From Thalassospira sp. MCCC 1A03138 (lineage in GTDB: Bacteria; Pseudomonadota; Alphaproteobacteria; Rhodospirillales; Thalassospiraceae): 64,000 nt of DNA. The notes beneath the pieces were generated by a model, which was not told where the DNA came from, did not search any database, and saw nothing but the letters and a program-made list of their open reading frames with translations. Position numbers and translations under genes: made by a program. The stretch lies in contig NZ_JFJY01000007.1 of assembly GCF_002115785.1 (NCBI RefSeq), positions 226,024 to 290,023 of the forward strand, in the 5' to 3' direction. Below, piece by piece: positions 1 to 8,582 of the stretch (within the stretch, counting starts at the first letter, position 1; the number at the start of each line of letters is the position of its first letter).

Positions 1-66
1 GTGTTCTTCCTCGCTGCCCAGAAATATATCGTCGCCGGCCTGACCGGTGGTGCTGTCAAAGGTTGA
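1..66 (+). CDS. Sugar ABC transporter permease, C-terminal end only (partial)
   Basis: Frame 1 is open from the window edge to TGA at 64-66 and encodes 21 residues ending in AGLTGGAVKG. That ending is typical of MalG/UgpE-type inner-membrane permeases of carbohydrate ABC transporters, whose last residues often read like GLTAGAVKG. The gene stops four bases before the beta-xylosidase start, so the two are in one operon with the ATPase at 1686. The rest of the gene lies outside the window. The call rests on a short match plus context. Confidence 0.72.
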   Translation: MFFLAAQKYIVAGLTGGAVKG

Positions 67-70
67 TGCC

Positions 71-1693
71 ATGTCTGCTGAAATGATCCAGAACCCCATC
101 CTTCCCGGTTTCAACCCGGACCCGTCAATCTGCCGTGTGGGCGATGATTATTACATCGCGACCTCGACCTTCGAATGGTTCCCCGGTGTTCAAATTCATC
201 ATTCCCGCGATCTGGTAAACTGGAAACTGATATCGCGTCCGTTAAACCGCAAATCGCAACTCGATATGCGCGGCAACCCGGATTCCGGTGGCATCTGGGC
301 GCCCTGCCTGACCTATGCCGACGGTCTGTTCTGGCTGATTTATACCGACGTCAAACGCAAGGATGGCGCCTTCAAGGATACGCCAAACTATCTTGTCACT
401 GCCCCCGCCATTGATGGCCCGTGGTCTGATCCGATCTATCTCAATGCATCGGGCTTTGATCCGTCGCTGTTCCATGATGATGATGGCCGCAAATGGCTGA
501 TCAACATGATCTGGGATCATAATCAGGTGGTCGGCGAACGCTTTGTCGGTATCGCCCTTCAGGAATACGCCACAACCGAACAGAAACTTGTCGGCCCCAT
601 CCGCAACATCTATCGCGGGACGGATCACCTGTTTACCGAAGGCCCGCATCTTTATCGTCGCGATGGCTATTACTATCTGCTCGTGGCCGAAGGCGGCACT
701 GGCTATAACCACGCCGTGACCATCGCCCGGTCACGCGAACTGACCGGGCCGTATGAAACCGATCCGGCCAAACATATCCTGACGTCCAAGGACAATCCCG
801 AAAACCCGCTGCAACGTGCGGGCCATGCCGATATTGTCGAAACGCAGAATGGTGAATTCTATATGGTGCATCTGTGCAGCCGTCCGCTGCCCGGCACCAA
901 AAGATCACCACTGGGCCGCGAAACCGCGATCCAGAAACTGATCTGGGAAAAAGGCGAATGGCCCCGTCTGGCCAATGGCACCAACCAGCCTGACCTGACG
1001 GTCCCGGCCCCCGATCTTGAACCCCATCCGTTCGAAGCCGAACCGTCGCGTATTGATTTCACACCGGGCGACCTGCCCGCCATGTTCCAATGGCTGCGTA
1101 CCCCCGAACCCGAGCGCCTGTTTTCGCTGGCCGAACGACCGGGGCATCTGCGCCTGTTCGGGCGTCAGGCACCGGGGGGCGCATTCGAACATTCCCTTGT
1201 CGCCCGTCGTCAGACCGACATCAATTACAGTGCCGAAACCGTCGTTGAATTTACCCCGCTGGACTTCCAGCAGATGGCGGGCCTGATGGCGTGGTACAAC
1301 CGGTTCCAGTACCATTACCTCGCTGTCACCGCCGACGAAGACGGCAACCGCAAGCTCAACATCTATAGCTGCCCGGGCGATTTCCCCTATGCCCGGCTGA
1401 CCTACCCGCTGCCGGCGTCTATCGACCTTCCCAAAGACGGTGTCATCCGCCTTGGCGTTGATGTGAACGGGCCGGAATTGCAGTTCCGCTATGCCCTTCC
1501 CGGCGGCGATTGGACCATGATTGATGCGGTCCTCGATCACACCGCCCTGTCTGACGAAGCCGGAAGCGGCGAAGGCACGAACTTCACCGGTGCCTTCATC
1601 GGCATGGCCGCCCACGACAATAGCGGCCGCGGCATTCACGCCGATTTCGCCCATTTCATCTATCAAGCCAACGGGGAACGCAACAATGGCTGA
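71..1693 (+). CDS. xynB: Beta-xylosidase / glycoside hydrolase family 43
   Basis: A 540-residue GH43 enzyme, expected to release xylose (or arabinose) from the non-reducing end of short xylo-oligosaccharides in the cytoplasm. The five-bladed propeller domain comes first. Its three acidic residues are visible: D17 in NPDPSI, D130 in GFDPSLF and E190 in FTEGPHLY. After about residue 320 comes the C-terminal beta-sandwich found in the larger GH43 xylosidases. I chose ATG at 71 over the upstream GTG at 47: it starts just after the permease stop and has AAAGG eight bases upstream. No signal peptide is visible, which fits hydrolysis after uptake by the neighbouring ABC transporter. The end overlaps the ATPase gene by 8 bases. 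Confidence 0.92.
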   Translation: MSAEMIQNPILPGFNPDPSICRVGDDYYIATSTFEWFPGVQIHHSRDLVNWKLISRPLNRKSQLDMRGNPDSGGIWAPCLTYADGLFWLIYTDVKRKDGAFKDTPNYLVTAPAIDGPWSDPIYLNASGFDPSLFHDDDGRKWLINMIWDHNQVVGERFVGIALQEYATTEQKLVGPIRNIYRGTDHLFTEGPHLYRRDGYYYLLVAEGGTGYNHAVTIARSRELTGPYETDPAKHILTSKDNPENPLQRAGHADIVETQNGEFYMVHLCSRPLPGTKRSPLGRETAIQKLIWEKGEWPRLANGTNQPDLTVPAPDLEPHPFEAEPSRIDFTPGDLPAMFQWLRTPEPERLFSLAERPGHLRLFGRQAPGGAFEHSLVARRQTDINYSAETVVEFTPLDFQQMAGLMAWYNRFQYHYLAVTADEDGNRKLNIYSCPGDFPYARLTYPLPASIDLPKDGVIRLGVDVNGPELQFRYALPGGDWTMIDAVLDHTALSDEAGSGEGTNFTGAFIGMAAHDNSGRGIHADFAHFIYQANGERNNG

Positions 1694-2717
1694 CGTTCAT
1701 CTCAGACATATCAATAAATGCTTCGGCCCCATCGAAGTCATCCCTGATATCGAACTCGAAATCCCGCATGGCTCCTTTACCGTGCTGGTCGGTCCATCGG
1801 GTTGCGGCAAATCGACCCTGCTTCGCATGATTGCGGGTCTGGAAAAACCGACATCCGGGGCGATTGAAATCGGCGGCACCGACGTCACCGGTTTCGAGCC
1901 ATCCGCACGCGGCATTTCGATGGTGTTCCAATCCTATGCGCTTTATCCGCATATGACCGTGGCACAAAATATCGATTTTGGCCTGCGTCTAATGAAAATG
2001 CCCACCTCTGAACGTGAAGAACGGGTCAAGGACGCGGCAAAACGCCTGCATCTTGAACCGTTGCTGGATCGCAAACCGTCCGAACTTTCCGGCGGGCAAC
2101 GTCAACGCGTTGCCATCGGGCGGTCGATTGTGCGCAATCCCAAGGTATTCCTGTTTGATGAACCGCTTTCAAACCTGGATGCCGCCTTGCGGACCCAGAT
2201 GCGCGTTGAACTGGCCGAACTGCACCAATCCATCGGTGCGACCATGGTTTATGTCACCCACGATCAGGTCGAAGCCATGACACTGGCCGATCAGATCGTG
2301 GTGATGAATGCCGGTCGCATCGAACAGGTCGGCCCGCCGATGGAACTTTACGACAATCCGCAAACCGAATTTGTCGCCGCCTTCATCGGGTCGCCGAAAA
2401 TGAACCTGCTGCCCGGTCAGGCCATTGGCCGCGATGACATCAAATCGGTCGGCATCCGCCCCGAACATCTCGAAACCCATATGGAAAATGGCAAATGGGC
2501 TGCCAGAGCCGGGGTGATTGAAAATCTTGGCAGCGACACCGTCGTCTATATGGAAACCGATGATTTCGGGTCCGTTACCGTGCGCCTGCCCGGCCATCAC
2601 CCCCTTCGTACCGGGGATCGTGTTTTCCTGACCCCGGATGAAAAGCACCTGCATCTGTTTGGCAAGGATGGCCGGAAAATCCACGCCAAAGACGCACTTT
2701 CTGCGCCCGCCACCTGA
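1686..2717 (+). CDS. ugpC: Sugar ABC transporter ATP-binding protein (MalK/UgpC type)
   Basis: A 343-residue ATPase that would power carbohydrate import with the permease whose tail opens the window. Visible motifs are Walker A GPSGCGKST (near residue 40), Q-loop in VFQSYALYPHMT, signature LSGGQRQRVA, Walker B VFLFDEPLSNLD, H-loop VTHDQVEA, then a C-terminal TOBE-like region (GIRPEHL onward). The length fits the MalK/UgpC/MsmK family. The ATG at 1686 overlaps the xylosidase end, which implies translational coupling. An upstream in-frame extension to 1521 lies inside the xylosidase and is not used. The substrate is probably a xyloside, judged only from the neighbours. Confidence 0.93.
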   Translation: MADVHLRHINKCFGPIEVIPDIELEIPHGSFTVLVGPSGCGKSTLLRMIAGLEKPTSGAIEIGGTDVTGFEPSARGISMVFQSYALYPHMTVAQNIDFGLRLMKMPTSEREERVKDAAKRLHLEPLLDRKPSELSGGQRQRVAIGRSIVRNPKVFLFDEPLSNLDAALRTQMRVELAELHQSIGATMVYVTHDQVEAMTLADQIVVMNAGRIEQVGPPMELYDNPQTEFVAAFIGSPKMNLLPGQAIGRDDIKSVGIRPEHLETHMENGKWAARAGVIENLGSDTVVYMETDDFGSVTVRLPGHHPLRTGDRVFLTPDEKHLHLFGKDGRKIHAKDALSAPAT

Positions 2718-2732
2718 ACGGAAAAACTCGTT

Positions 2733-3842
2733 ATGACAGCATCATCACTTGGCGTTGGTATCATCGGATGCGGTGTAATCAGCGAAATATACCTTAAACG
2801 TGCCCAAACCTTCCCGCAGATCGACGTCAAGGCCGTCGCCGACCTGAACCCGGACGCAGCACGCATCCGCGCCGAGGCATTCAACGTCGATGCCCTGACC
2901 GTCGATGCCCTTCTGGCCCGCGATGACATTGATATCATCCTGAACCTGACGATCCCGGCCGCCCACATGGATGTCAGCATGGCGGCGGTAAATGCCGGCA
3001 AACATGTCTATTCCGAAAAACCGCTAACCGGAAATGTCGCCGATGCCCGTGCCCTGCTCTCGCTCGCGGCCCCAAAAGGTGTGCGGGTCGGCTGCGCGCC
3101 CGATACCTTCCTTGGCGGCAGTCACCAGACCGCACGCGCCCTGATCGATCAGGACAAAATCGGCACTCCCCTTGCCGGGACCGCGACCTTGATGCTGCCC
3201 GGTCACGAACGCTGGCATCCCAACCCGGATTTCTACTATGTCCGGGATGGCGGCGGTCCACTGCTTGATATGGGGCCTTATTACATCACCGCGATGGTCA
3301 ATATGCTGGGTCCGGTATCACGTGTTTCGGGCATGGGGCGAAGCAGCCGCACCACCCGCGTCATTGAATCCGGCCCCCGCAAGGGGCAGGAAATCCCCGT
3401 CACCACGCCAACCCATATTACCGGTGTCATGGAATTCACCAGCGGCGCACTGGTTCAGATCACCACCAGTTTTGATGTCGAGGCACACCGCCACACCCCG
3501 CTTGAAGTCTATGGCAGCGAAGGCACCCTGCTTGTACCCGATCCCAACCGCTTTGATGGCACCGTCGCACTCTGTCGCCGTGGCGAGGACTGGCAGGACA
3601 TGCCAATGACGCATGGCTATGGCGACGACAATTATCGCGGGATCGGCATCGCCGATATGGCCGATGCCATTCTCAATAATCGTCCGCACCGTGCCAGTGG
3701 CAAACTCGCCCTGCATGTTCTTGACGTGATGGAAAGCCTCCTGACCGCCACGCTGGAACAACGCACCATCGCCATCCAAAGCCATTGTGACCGACCCGAC
3801 GGGCTCGCACCAAACCTGTCCGTCGGCCAAATTCACGCATAA
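2733..3842 (+). CDS. Gfo/Idh/MocA family NAD(P)-dependent sugar dehydrogenase
   Basis: A 369-residue oxidoreductase. The N-terminal Rossmann fold begins GVGIIGCGVISEIYLK, with GxGxxx nucleotide binding. The family motif EKP appears in HVYSEKPLTGN near residue 97. The C-terminal alpha/beta domain includes GGGPLLDMGPYYI, typical of the GFO_IDH_MocA C-domain. It probably oxidises or epimerises a sugar or sugar acid released by the operon's hydrolase; the substrate cannot be read from sequence. It lies 15 bases after the ATPase gene and 11 bases before the ThuA gene, in one operon. The gene pair Gfo/Idh/MocA plus ThuA recurs in carbohydrate operons of alphaproteobacteria. Confidence 0.9.
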   Translation: MTASSLGVGIIGCGVISEIYLKRAQTFPQIDVKAVADLNPDAARIRAEAFNVDALTVDALLARDDIDIILNLTIPAAHMDVSMAAVNAGKHVYSEKPLTGNVADARALLSLAAPKGVRVGCAPDTFLGGSHQTARALIDQDKIGTPLAGTATLMLPGHERWHPNPDFYYVRDGGGPLLDMGPYYITAMVNMLGPVSRVSGMGRSSRTTRVIESGPRKGQEIPVTTPTHITGVMEFTSGALVQITTSFDVEAHRHTPLEVYGSEGTLLVPDPNRFDGTVALCRRGEDWQDMPMTHGYGDDNYRGIGIADMADAILNNRPHRASGKLALHVLDVMESLLTATLEQRTIAIQSHCDRPDGLAPNLSVGQIHA

Positions 3843-3853
3843 AGGATAAAACC

Positions 3854-4501
3854 ATGCCCCAGAAATCAGCCCTCATCTTCTACGGCGGATGGGAAGGACA
3901 CGAACCCGAAGCCTGCGCCAAAGTTATCGACACCATGCTGCGCAACGAAAACTTCAACACCGAACGGGTCGAAGGCACAGACTGCCTTGCACGCGAAGAC
4001 CTTGATCGGTTTGATCTGATTGTGCCTCTCTGCACCCAGACGACGGTTGAAAAGGATGCGCTCGACAATCTGGTTGCCGCCGTTGCTGCCGGAACCGGGC
4101 TTGGCGGTTTTCATGGTGGCATGGGTGATACGTTCCGCATGGAACCGGCCTATCAATTCATGGTCGGCGGGCAATGGGTCGCCCATCCGGGCAATATCAT
4201 TGATTACCGCGTCAACATCACCAAACCCGATGATCCCGTTGTCGAAGGCATCGGCGATTTCGATTACCATTCCGAACAATATTACATGCATATCGACCCG
4301 GCGATTGATGTGCTGGCCGAAACCACCTTCACCGGCGAACATGCCGCGTGGATTGACGGGGTGAAAATGCCGGTGGTCTGGAAACACCGCTATGGCAAGG
4401 CACGGGTCTTTTTCTCGGCCCTTGGTCACGTTGCCGACGAATTCAAAGTCCCCCAGATGCATGAAATTGTCCGTCGCGGCCTGATTTGGGCGGCACGCTA
4501 A
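3854..4501 (+). CDS. ThuA-like domain protein (trehalose/sugar utilisation)
   Basis: A 215-residue protein with the ThuA fold, a class I glutamine amidotransferase-like domain without the catalytic Cys. Recognisable stretches are ALIFYGGWEGHEP at the start, GLGGFHGGMGDTF in the middle and FFSALGHVADEF near the end. ThuA proteins sit in trehalose, maltitol and other sugar operons next to dehydrogenases; their exact reaction is still poorly defined. AAAGGA sits just before ATG 3854. It is the last gene of the sugar operon and is followed by a strong hairpin at 4523-4558. Confidence 0.9.
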   Translation: MPQKSALIFYGGWEGHEPEACAKVIDTMLRNENFNTERVEGTDCLAREDLDRFDLIVPLCTQTTVEKDALDNLVAAVAAGTGLGGFHGGMGDTFRMEPAYQFMVGGQWVAHPGNIIDYRVNITKPDDPVVEGIGDFDYHSEQYYMHIDPAIDVLAETTFTGEHAAWIDGVKMPVVWKHRYGKARVFFSALGHVADEFKVPQMHEIVRRGLIWAAR

Positions 4502-4522
4502 GACCCGCCACCGCGCATTGAC

Positions 4523-4558
4523 AAAGACCACACCCGTTGATTTTCGGGTGTGGTCTTT
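4523..4558. terminator. Bidirectional stem-loop between thuA-like gene and ynfA
   Basis: Perfect 14-bp inverted repeat (4523-4536 with 4545-4558) around an 8-base loop. Both arms begin or end in AAAG/CTTT, giving short U-rich ends in either direction. It lies between two convergent genes and probably ends both transcripts. Confidence 0.8.
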
Positions 4559-4590
4559 GCATTTGATGACACTGTCAAAAAATCGCCAGC

Positions 4591-4911
4591 CTATCGCGGC
4601 GCAAACAGGATAATCCCCGCCCCAACCAGGCAGACCGCAACCCCGGTCATGTCCCATCGGTCGGGCATTTTACCTTCAACCAGCCACAACCAGCCCAGCG
4701 ACGCGGCGATATAAATCCCGCCATAGGCCGCATAGGCCCGACCGGCAAAATCGCTTTCAACCCTGGTCAAAAGCCACGCGAACACAATCAGCGACAAAAT
4801 ACCCGGCACGATCCAAAATGCGGATTTGCCAAGCCGAAGCCACGCCCAGAACGCAAAGCATCCGGCGATTTCGGCAATTGCTGCACCGGCATAGGCCGCA
4901 ATGCTGTGCAT
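4591..4911 (-). CDS. ynfA: YnfA family (UPF0060) small membrane protein
   Basis: A 106-residue inner-membrane protein with four predicted helices. It matches the YnfA/UPF0060 family in length and in the stretches [20 protein letters not shown] and [14 protein letters not shown]. The family resembles small multidrug resistance transporters and YnfA has been linked to drug efflux in enterics; the role here is unknown. It starts 12 bases after the asparaginase stop on the same strand, so the two are probably co-transcribed. Confidence 0.93.
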   Translation of the reverse strand: MHSIAAYAGAAIAEIAGCFAFWAWLRLGKSAFWIVPGILSLIVFAWLLTRVESDFAGRAYAAYGGIYIAASLGWLWLVEGKMPDRWDMTGVAVCLVGAGIILFAPR

Positions 4912-4923
4912 CTTTCCCCCAAA

Positions 4924-5946
4924 TCAGAATGCGGGGCGCAAATCCCCGGCATATTTGCCCGCCCAGTTGGTCAGAACCGGCGTCAGATACTTTTTAAGTG
5001 TCTCGGCACGGGCATCGTCAATCACGCCATGCTGGCGCAATATCGACCCCATCGCGACCTCGGCCCCGCGCTGGGTGCCATCATCGATCTTAAGAGCAAC
5101 GCCAAGACCCTGTTTGGGGAATGCTGCGCAATAAACGCCTTCCGCCCCAACCTTGACCAGCGCATCCTCTCCGCACACCTCCATGATTCCGGTGCAGAAA
5201 CGCCCGGTGCCCGCCACCATGAACGGGGCGGCCGCACATCCCTCTCGGATGCGTTTGATCGCCTCGATACGCTTCGGTGCCAATCCGCTTGGATCAGCCA
5301 TGCGCGCCATGGCAAGGCCAAGGTCACGCAACCGCATCCCGATCACCGGAATGCCGCATCCATCAATGCCGCGTGGCGTGGACGACAGATCGCAATCGCC
5401 CATTTCTTCCAGAATTCTGATCAGGCGCTGCTGAACCGGGTGGGCTTCCTCGATATAACCTTCGGGATCATCACCCAGATGCTGTGCGGTTGTCAGGAAC
5501 CCGCAATGCTTGCCCGAACAATTGTTATGCGCCTTGGAAAGTTTCACATGATCCGACGCCTGCTTGATCGCCGCATTCAGGCTCAATGAATAATGCGGCG
5601 CACAGGCCAGCGTATCGACGGACAACCCGATTTTCTCAAGCCATGCGGCAACGGTCTTGGCATGTTCTTCCTCGCCATTATGGGACGAACAGGCCAGCGC
5701 GATATGTTTGTCCTCAAGCCCGAAGGCATCCGCCGCCCCGCTTTCAAGCAGCGGGATCGCCAGCAACGGCTTGATCGCGGATCGCGGATACATCAACGCG
5801 TCAATATCGCCCCCTTCGGCAACCACAGTGCCATCGGCCTTCATCACGACATACCGCCCGCGATGGAAACTTTCGACCATCCCGCCACGCGTGGCTTCGA
5901 CAAGGATCGGATTGGCAGCAATCTGGTTGGCAGAATTGGCAGACAT
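4924..5946 (-). CDS. ansA: L-asparaginase II family (thermolabile type)
   Basis: A 340-residue enzyme of the asparaginase II family (Rhizobium etli AnsA type), which hydrolyses asparagine to aspartate and ammonia in the cytoplasm. It is unrelated to the E. coli AnsA/AnsB fold. Family motifs are YPRSAIKPL, CSSHNGEEEH and NNCSGKHCGFL, the last carrying the conserved Cys and Lys. The start at 5946 (MSANSAN) is preferred over an ATG nine codons upstream because GGAG lies 9 bases ahead of it. Divergent from the secreted protein gene at 6125; ynfA follows closely. No regulator is adjacent. Confidence 0.88.
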   Translation of the reverse strand: MSANSANQIAANPILVEATRGGMVESFHRGRYVVMKADGTVVAEGGDIDALMYPRSAIKPLLAIPLLESGAADAFGLEDKHIALACSSHNGEEEHAKTVAAWLEKIGLSVDTLACAPHYSLSLNAAIKQASDHVKLSKAHNNCSGKHCGFLTTAQHLGDDPEGYIEEAHPVQQRLIRILEEMGDCDLSSTPRGIDGCGIPVIGMRLRDLGLAMARMADPSGLAPKRIEAIKRIREGCAAAPFMVAGTGRFCTGIMEVCGEDALVKVGAEGVYCAAFPKQGLGVALKIDDGTQRGAEVAMGSILRQHGVIDDARAETLKKYLTPVLTNWAGKYAGDLRPAF

Positions 5947-6124
5947 CTTGGGGCTCTCCATGACTGGGCGCATTCAGAACAGGATCAAACCTATGCCCGA
6001 AGTCGCCCCAAAAAAGCAAGCATCACCCGTGATGCGGTGCAGCGCGATCACAACCCACAAAGCGTAACGTCAACTTTGGGCTTCCTTCCTTTCGAATACG
6101 ATCAACGAAACAAGGACCCCAAAG

Positions 6125-6940
6125 ATGAAACGGACTTATCTCTCGATTGTCGGTCTGATGCTGCCTTTTATCGCGACCGGACCCGCTCTTGCCGATTGGC
6201 AGGATCAGCAAGACGCAATCCATCAATTGTGGGATGCCCGGGCACCGGTTGGACACACCCAGAATTTCCCCGCCAATCAATGTGATAACTGGGCTGCATT
6301 ACCGCAAAATGTGCAGGCTGTCTCGACCCAGACCGGATCTGGACTGGTCGTCCCCTCAGTCAGCGCCGCAAATAACGCCCTGACCGATGGCCTGCGGCAG
6401 ATGGCTCAATCTCTGCACGCGTACAACACCGCTCTCACCAATGTGGGAACTTTCTATCCCGCCGAAGTCGATGGCCCGTTTTTAATGAATGCGGCCTATT
6501 GGCAGGGGGCCGGTCGCTCGCCGCATGGCAATGCTCTTGACCATCTGCCTCAAATCAATCTGGCAGGACTGGACAACAATACGTGCCCTGCGGGTTTGGC
6601 AAACATGAACCGGCAACAGGTCATGGATGCGCTCAACCAAACCAGCAACATCTCCAACAGTCAGCGCTGGCATTGCTATTCAAACCGGTTTTCAACCGTC
6701 GGGCAGGATCATATCCCCCTCACCGGCTATGTTGAATTCACCCAGCAGGAATATAACGGATACGCCTATGCGGCAGCAGATGGCCGGATTGTCTACGACT
6801 ACGTAAACAACCTCGTCTATTTCACCCCGGCCCATTATCGCCAATGGAAAAAGGCCGATTTTGCGCAGGACATGACCGGCAATTATGGATGCACCCCGGG
6901 TGGCACCTGCTGCGATCCATTCTTCAAGATTGTGCCGTGA
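6125..6940 (+). CDS. Secreted protein of unknown function
   Basis: A 271-residue protein that I do not recognise. It begins with a clear Sec signal peptide (MKRT, a hydrophobic stretch, cleavage after ALA23 before DW). The mature part has several Cys residues, including NQCDNW, NTCPAG, HCYSNRF and a Cys cluster at the C-terminus (GCTPGGTCCDPFF), which suggests a disulphide-bonded periplasmic or secreted protein. It is rich in Asn, Gln, Tyr and Trp. AAGGACCCCAAAG precedes ATG 6125. It stands alone between a divergent asparaginase gene and a convergent TetR gene, so context gives no clue. Confidence 0.8.
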   Translation: MKRTYLSIVGLMLPFIATGPALADWQDQQDAIHQLWDARAPVGHTQNFPANQCDNWAALPQNVQAVSTQTGSGLVVPSVSAANNALTDGLRQMAQSLHAYNTALTNVGTFYPAEVDGPFLMNAAYWQGAGRSPHGNALDHLPQINLAGLDNNTCPAGLANMNRQQVMDALNQTSNISNSQRWHCYSNRFSTVGQDHIPLTGYVEFTQQEYNGYAYAAADGRIVYDYVNNLVYFTPAHYRQWKKADFAQDMTGNYGCTPGGTCCDPFFKIVP

Positions 6941-6987
6941 TTTTGCGCAGCAGTCCCGAGGAACTTCTCGGTAATTGCAATCACGCT

Positions 6988-7575
6988 TCAGGACGCTGTC
7001 GGCCAGGTGGAAAGCGCCTGGTCGATAACGCGTTCCAGCCTTTCACGGCTGAAACCGGCCTTGGCCTGTACGGCCATGCCATGCAGGATCGCCAGAACGA
7101 ATAACGCAAGCCCTTCGGGGTCGGCTGTTTCGGGTAAATCGCCCTCGGCCTTTGCTCTTTCAAACCGCTGGCGAAGCTGCGCCTCGCCCGCCGCACGGGC
7201 ATCAATCAATGCCTGTCGCACCGGTTCCGCATCATCCGATCCGGCCAGAACTCCGTGAATGCCAAGGCAGCCGGTATGATCAGGGTACCGCGTATTCAGA
7301 TCCGCCGCCTGATACAGGATATGTGCTGCAACTTCGCGGGCCGTCGGCAGGTCGAGTGCCACCGGAATATAATCAAGATAATGCGTGTAATAACGGTCCA
7401 GCGCCTTGCGAAACAGGGCTTCCTTGTTGCCAAACGCGGAATAAAGGGCGGGCCGTTCGACACCGGTTGCTTCTGTCAGATCGGCATAGGACGCGCCTTC
7501 GTATCCCTTGCGCCAGAAAACACAAAGTGCCGCGTCGAGTGCCTTTTCCACATCAAATTCGCGATGACGTCCCAT
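6988..7575 (-). CDS. TetR/AcrR family transcriptional regulator
   Basis: A 195-residue regulator. The N-terminal helix-turn-helix includes FWRKGYEGASYADLTEATGV followed by RPALYSAFGNKEALF, the hallmark of TetR DNA-binding domains. The C-terminal part is a ligand-binding helical bundle of the type often paired with SDR enzymes. It is divergent from the SDR gene at 7729. The 153-bp intergenic region holds three related inverted-repeat operators (see 7595-7670), one overlapping a good promoter for the SDR. It most likely represses the SDR gene and itself until an unknown reactive compound binds. Confidence 0.92.
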   Translation of the reverse strand: MGRHREFDVEKALDAALCVFWRKGYEGASYADLTEATGVERPALYSAFGNKEALFRKALDRYYTHYLDYIPVALDLPTAREVAAHILYQAADLNTRYPDHTGCLGIHGVLAGSDDAEPVRQALIDARAAGEAQLRQRFERAKAEGDLPETADPEGLALFVLAILHGMAVQAKAGFSRERLERVIDQALSTWPTAS

Positions 7576-7594
7576 CAGTCCAATCCTGCCTTTT

Positions 7595-7670
7595 CATAAT
7601 GACCGTTACTAAACCACTTGACAGCACATGTCCAGTTTTCATAATGATCGTTATAGTAACAATCGTTATG
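7595..7670 (+). promoter_or_regulatory. TetR operators and promoter of the SDR gene
   Basis: Three copies of a 15-bp element occur: CATAATGACCGTTAC at 7595-7609, CATAATGATCGTTAT at 7640-7654 and, inverted, GTAACAATCGTTATG at 7656-7670. Copies two and three form a 31-bp palindrome; 12 of 15 positions pair. A sigma70-like promoter, TTGACA at 7618-7623 and CATAAT at 7640-7645 with 16-bp spacing, is overlapped by the second copy. Repressor binding would therefore block RNA polymerase. The layout matches TetR-type autoregulated divergent pairs. The assignment to this regulator is by position. Confidence 0.8.
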
Positions 7671-7728
7671 AAATGTGCTGCCGCCATCTTGGCCGACCAG
7701 CACGGATCACACACAGAAAGGATTAATC

Positions 7729-8487
7729 ATGACCGCAACTCTTAGCAGCAAAGTCGCCCTCATCACGGGCGGGTCGCGTGGCCTTGGGGCTGTCACTGCC
7801 GAAAAGCTTGCCGATCTTGGCGCAAACATCGCCATCAGCTACGCCTCTTCTGCTGACAAGGCACATGCCGTCGTCGAAAAACTCAAATCCAAGGGTGTTC
7901 GTGCTATTGCAATCAAAAGCGATCAGTCGGATCTGGCCTCTGCCAAACCATTGATCGATGCGGTGATTGCCGAATTCGGCAGGCTCGACATTCTTGTGAA
8001 TAATGCCGGAATCGCCATTCAGGGGCAGCTGGTGGATGATCCCGAACTTGATGGCGAAAGATATAATAGCCAATGGCAGGTCAATGTCATGGGCACGATC
8101 GCCAATACCCGTGCGGCTGCACCCAAACTTTCTGACGGTGGCCGGATCATCTTTATCGGCTCCCTGCTTGGCAGCTACGTTCCCTTCGCCGGTGCCGCCG
8201 ACTATGCCGGGACCAAAGCCGCTCTTGTCGGCTATGCCAAGGGCGTTGCCCGTGATCTTGGCGGTCGCAACATCACGGTCAATGTCATTCAGCCCGGCGT
8301 GATGCCAACCGACATGGCCACCGAAGTCCTTGGCGACAGCGTGCCCGATGCGCTTCTTGACATGCACCCGATCCGCCGGATCGCGACACTCGACGAAGTC
8401 GCCGAAACCATCGCCTTCTTTGCCGGACCGCATGCCGGTTACATCACCGGCGAAACCATCAATGTCGCCGGTGGCATCGGAACCTGA
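7729..8487 (+). CDS. Short-chain dehydrogenase/reductase (SDR)
   Basis: A 252-residue classical SDR using NAD(P)H. Visible are TGGSRGLG (cofactor loop), NNAG, the catalytic Ser in FIGSLLG and YAGTK with the active-site Tyr and Lys. The C-terminus GYITGETINVAGG is standard. The substrate cannot be deduced. ATG 7729 has AAAGGA about seven bases upstream; the longer in-frame version from 7675 overlaps the operator region and is not supported. Probably controlled by the divergent TetR protein, and perhaps co-expressed with the oxidoreductase at 8583. Confidence 0.92.
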   Translation: MTATLSSKVALITGGSRGLGAVTAEKLADLGANIAISYASSADKAHAVVEKLKSKGVRAIAIKSDQSDLASAKPLIDAVIAEFGRLDILVNNAGIAIQGQLVDDPELDGERYNSQWQVNVMGTIANTRAAAPKLSDGGRIIFIGSLLGSYVPFAGAADYAGTKAALVGYAKGVARDLGGRNITVNVIQPGVMPTDMATEVLGDSVPDALLDMHPIRRIATLDEVAETIAFFAGPHAGYITGETINVAGGIGT

Positions 8488-8496
8488 CGATCACCC

Positions 8497-8551
8497 GATG
8501 CGGGCGGGCAAATGCCCCCCCAGCAGCCGCTATCCATCGCCTGCCCGCATC
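8497..8551 (+). other. Weak stem-loop between SDR and oxidoreductase genes
   Basis: The 9-bp arms GATGCGGGC (8497-8505) and GCCCGCATC (8543-8551) can pair across a 37-base loop. There is no U-run. It may be a partial terminator or a chance pairing in a GC-rich gap. Confidence 0.3.
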
Positions 8552-8582
8552 ACCTTTAAGTCAAATTCAAAGATAAATCTCC

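Noticed and set aside
1521..1685. N-terminal extension of the ABC ATPase
   Set aside because: The frame overlaps the end of the xylosidase gene and the product is unlike ABC ATPases before residue MADVHLRHI; ATG 1686 is the fitting start.
3866..4657. Minus-strand open frame of 263 codons opposite the ThuA gene
   Set aside because: Shadow of a well-supported gene; it also runs through the terminator at 4523-4558.
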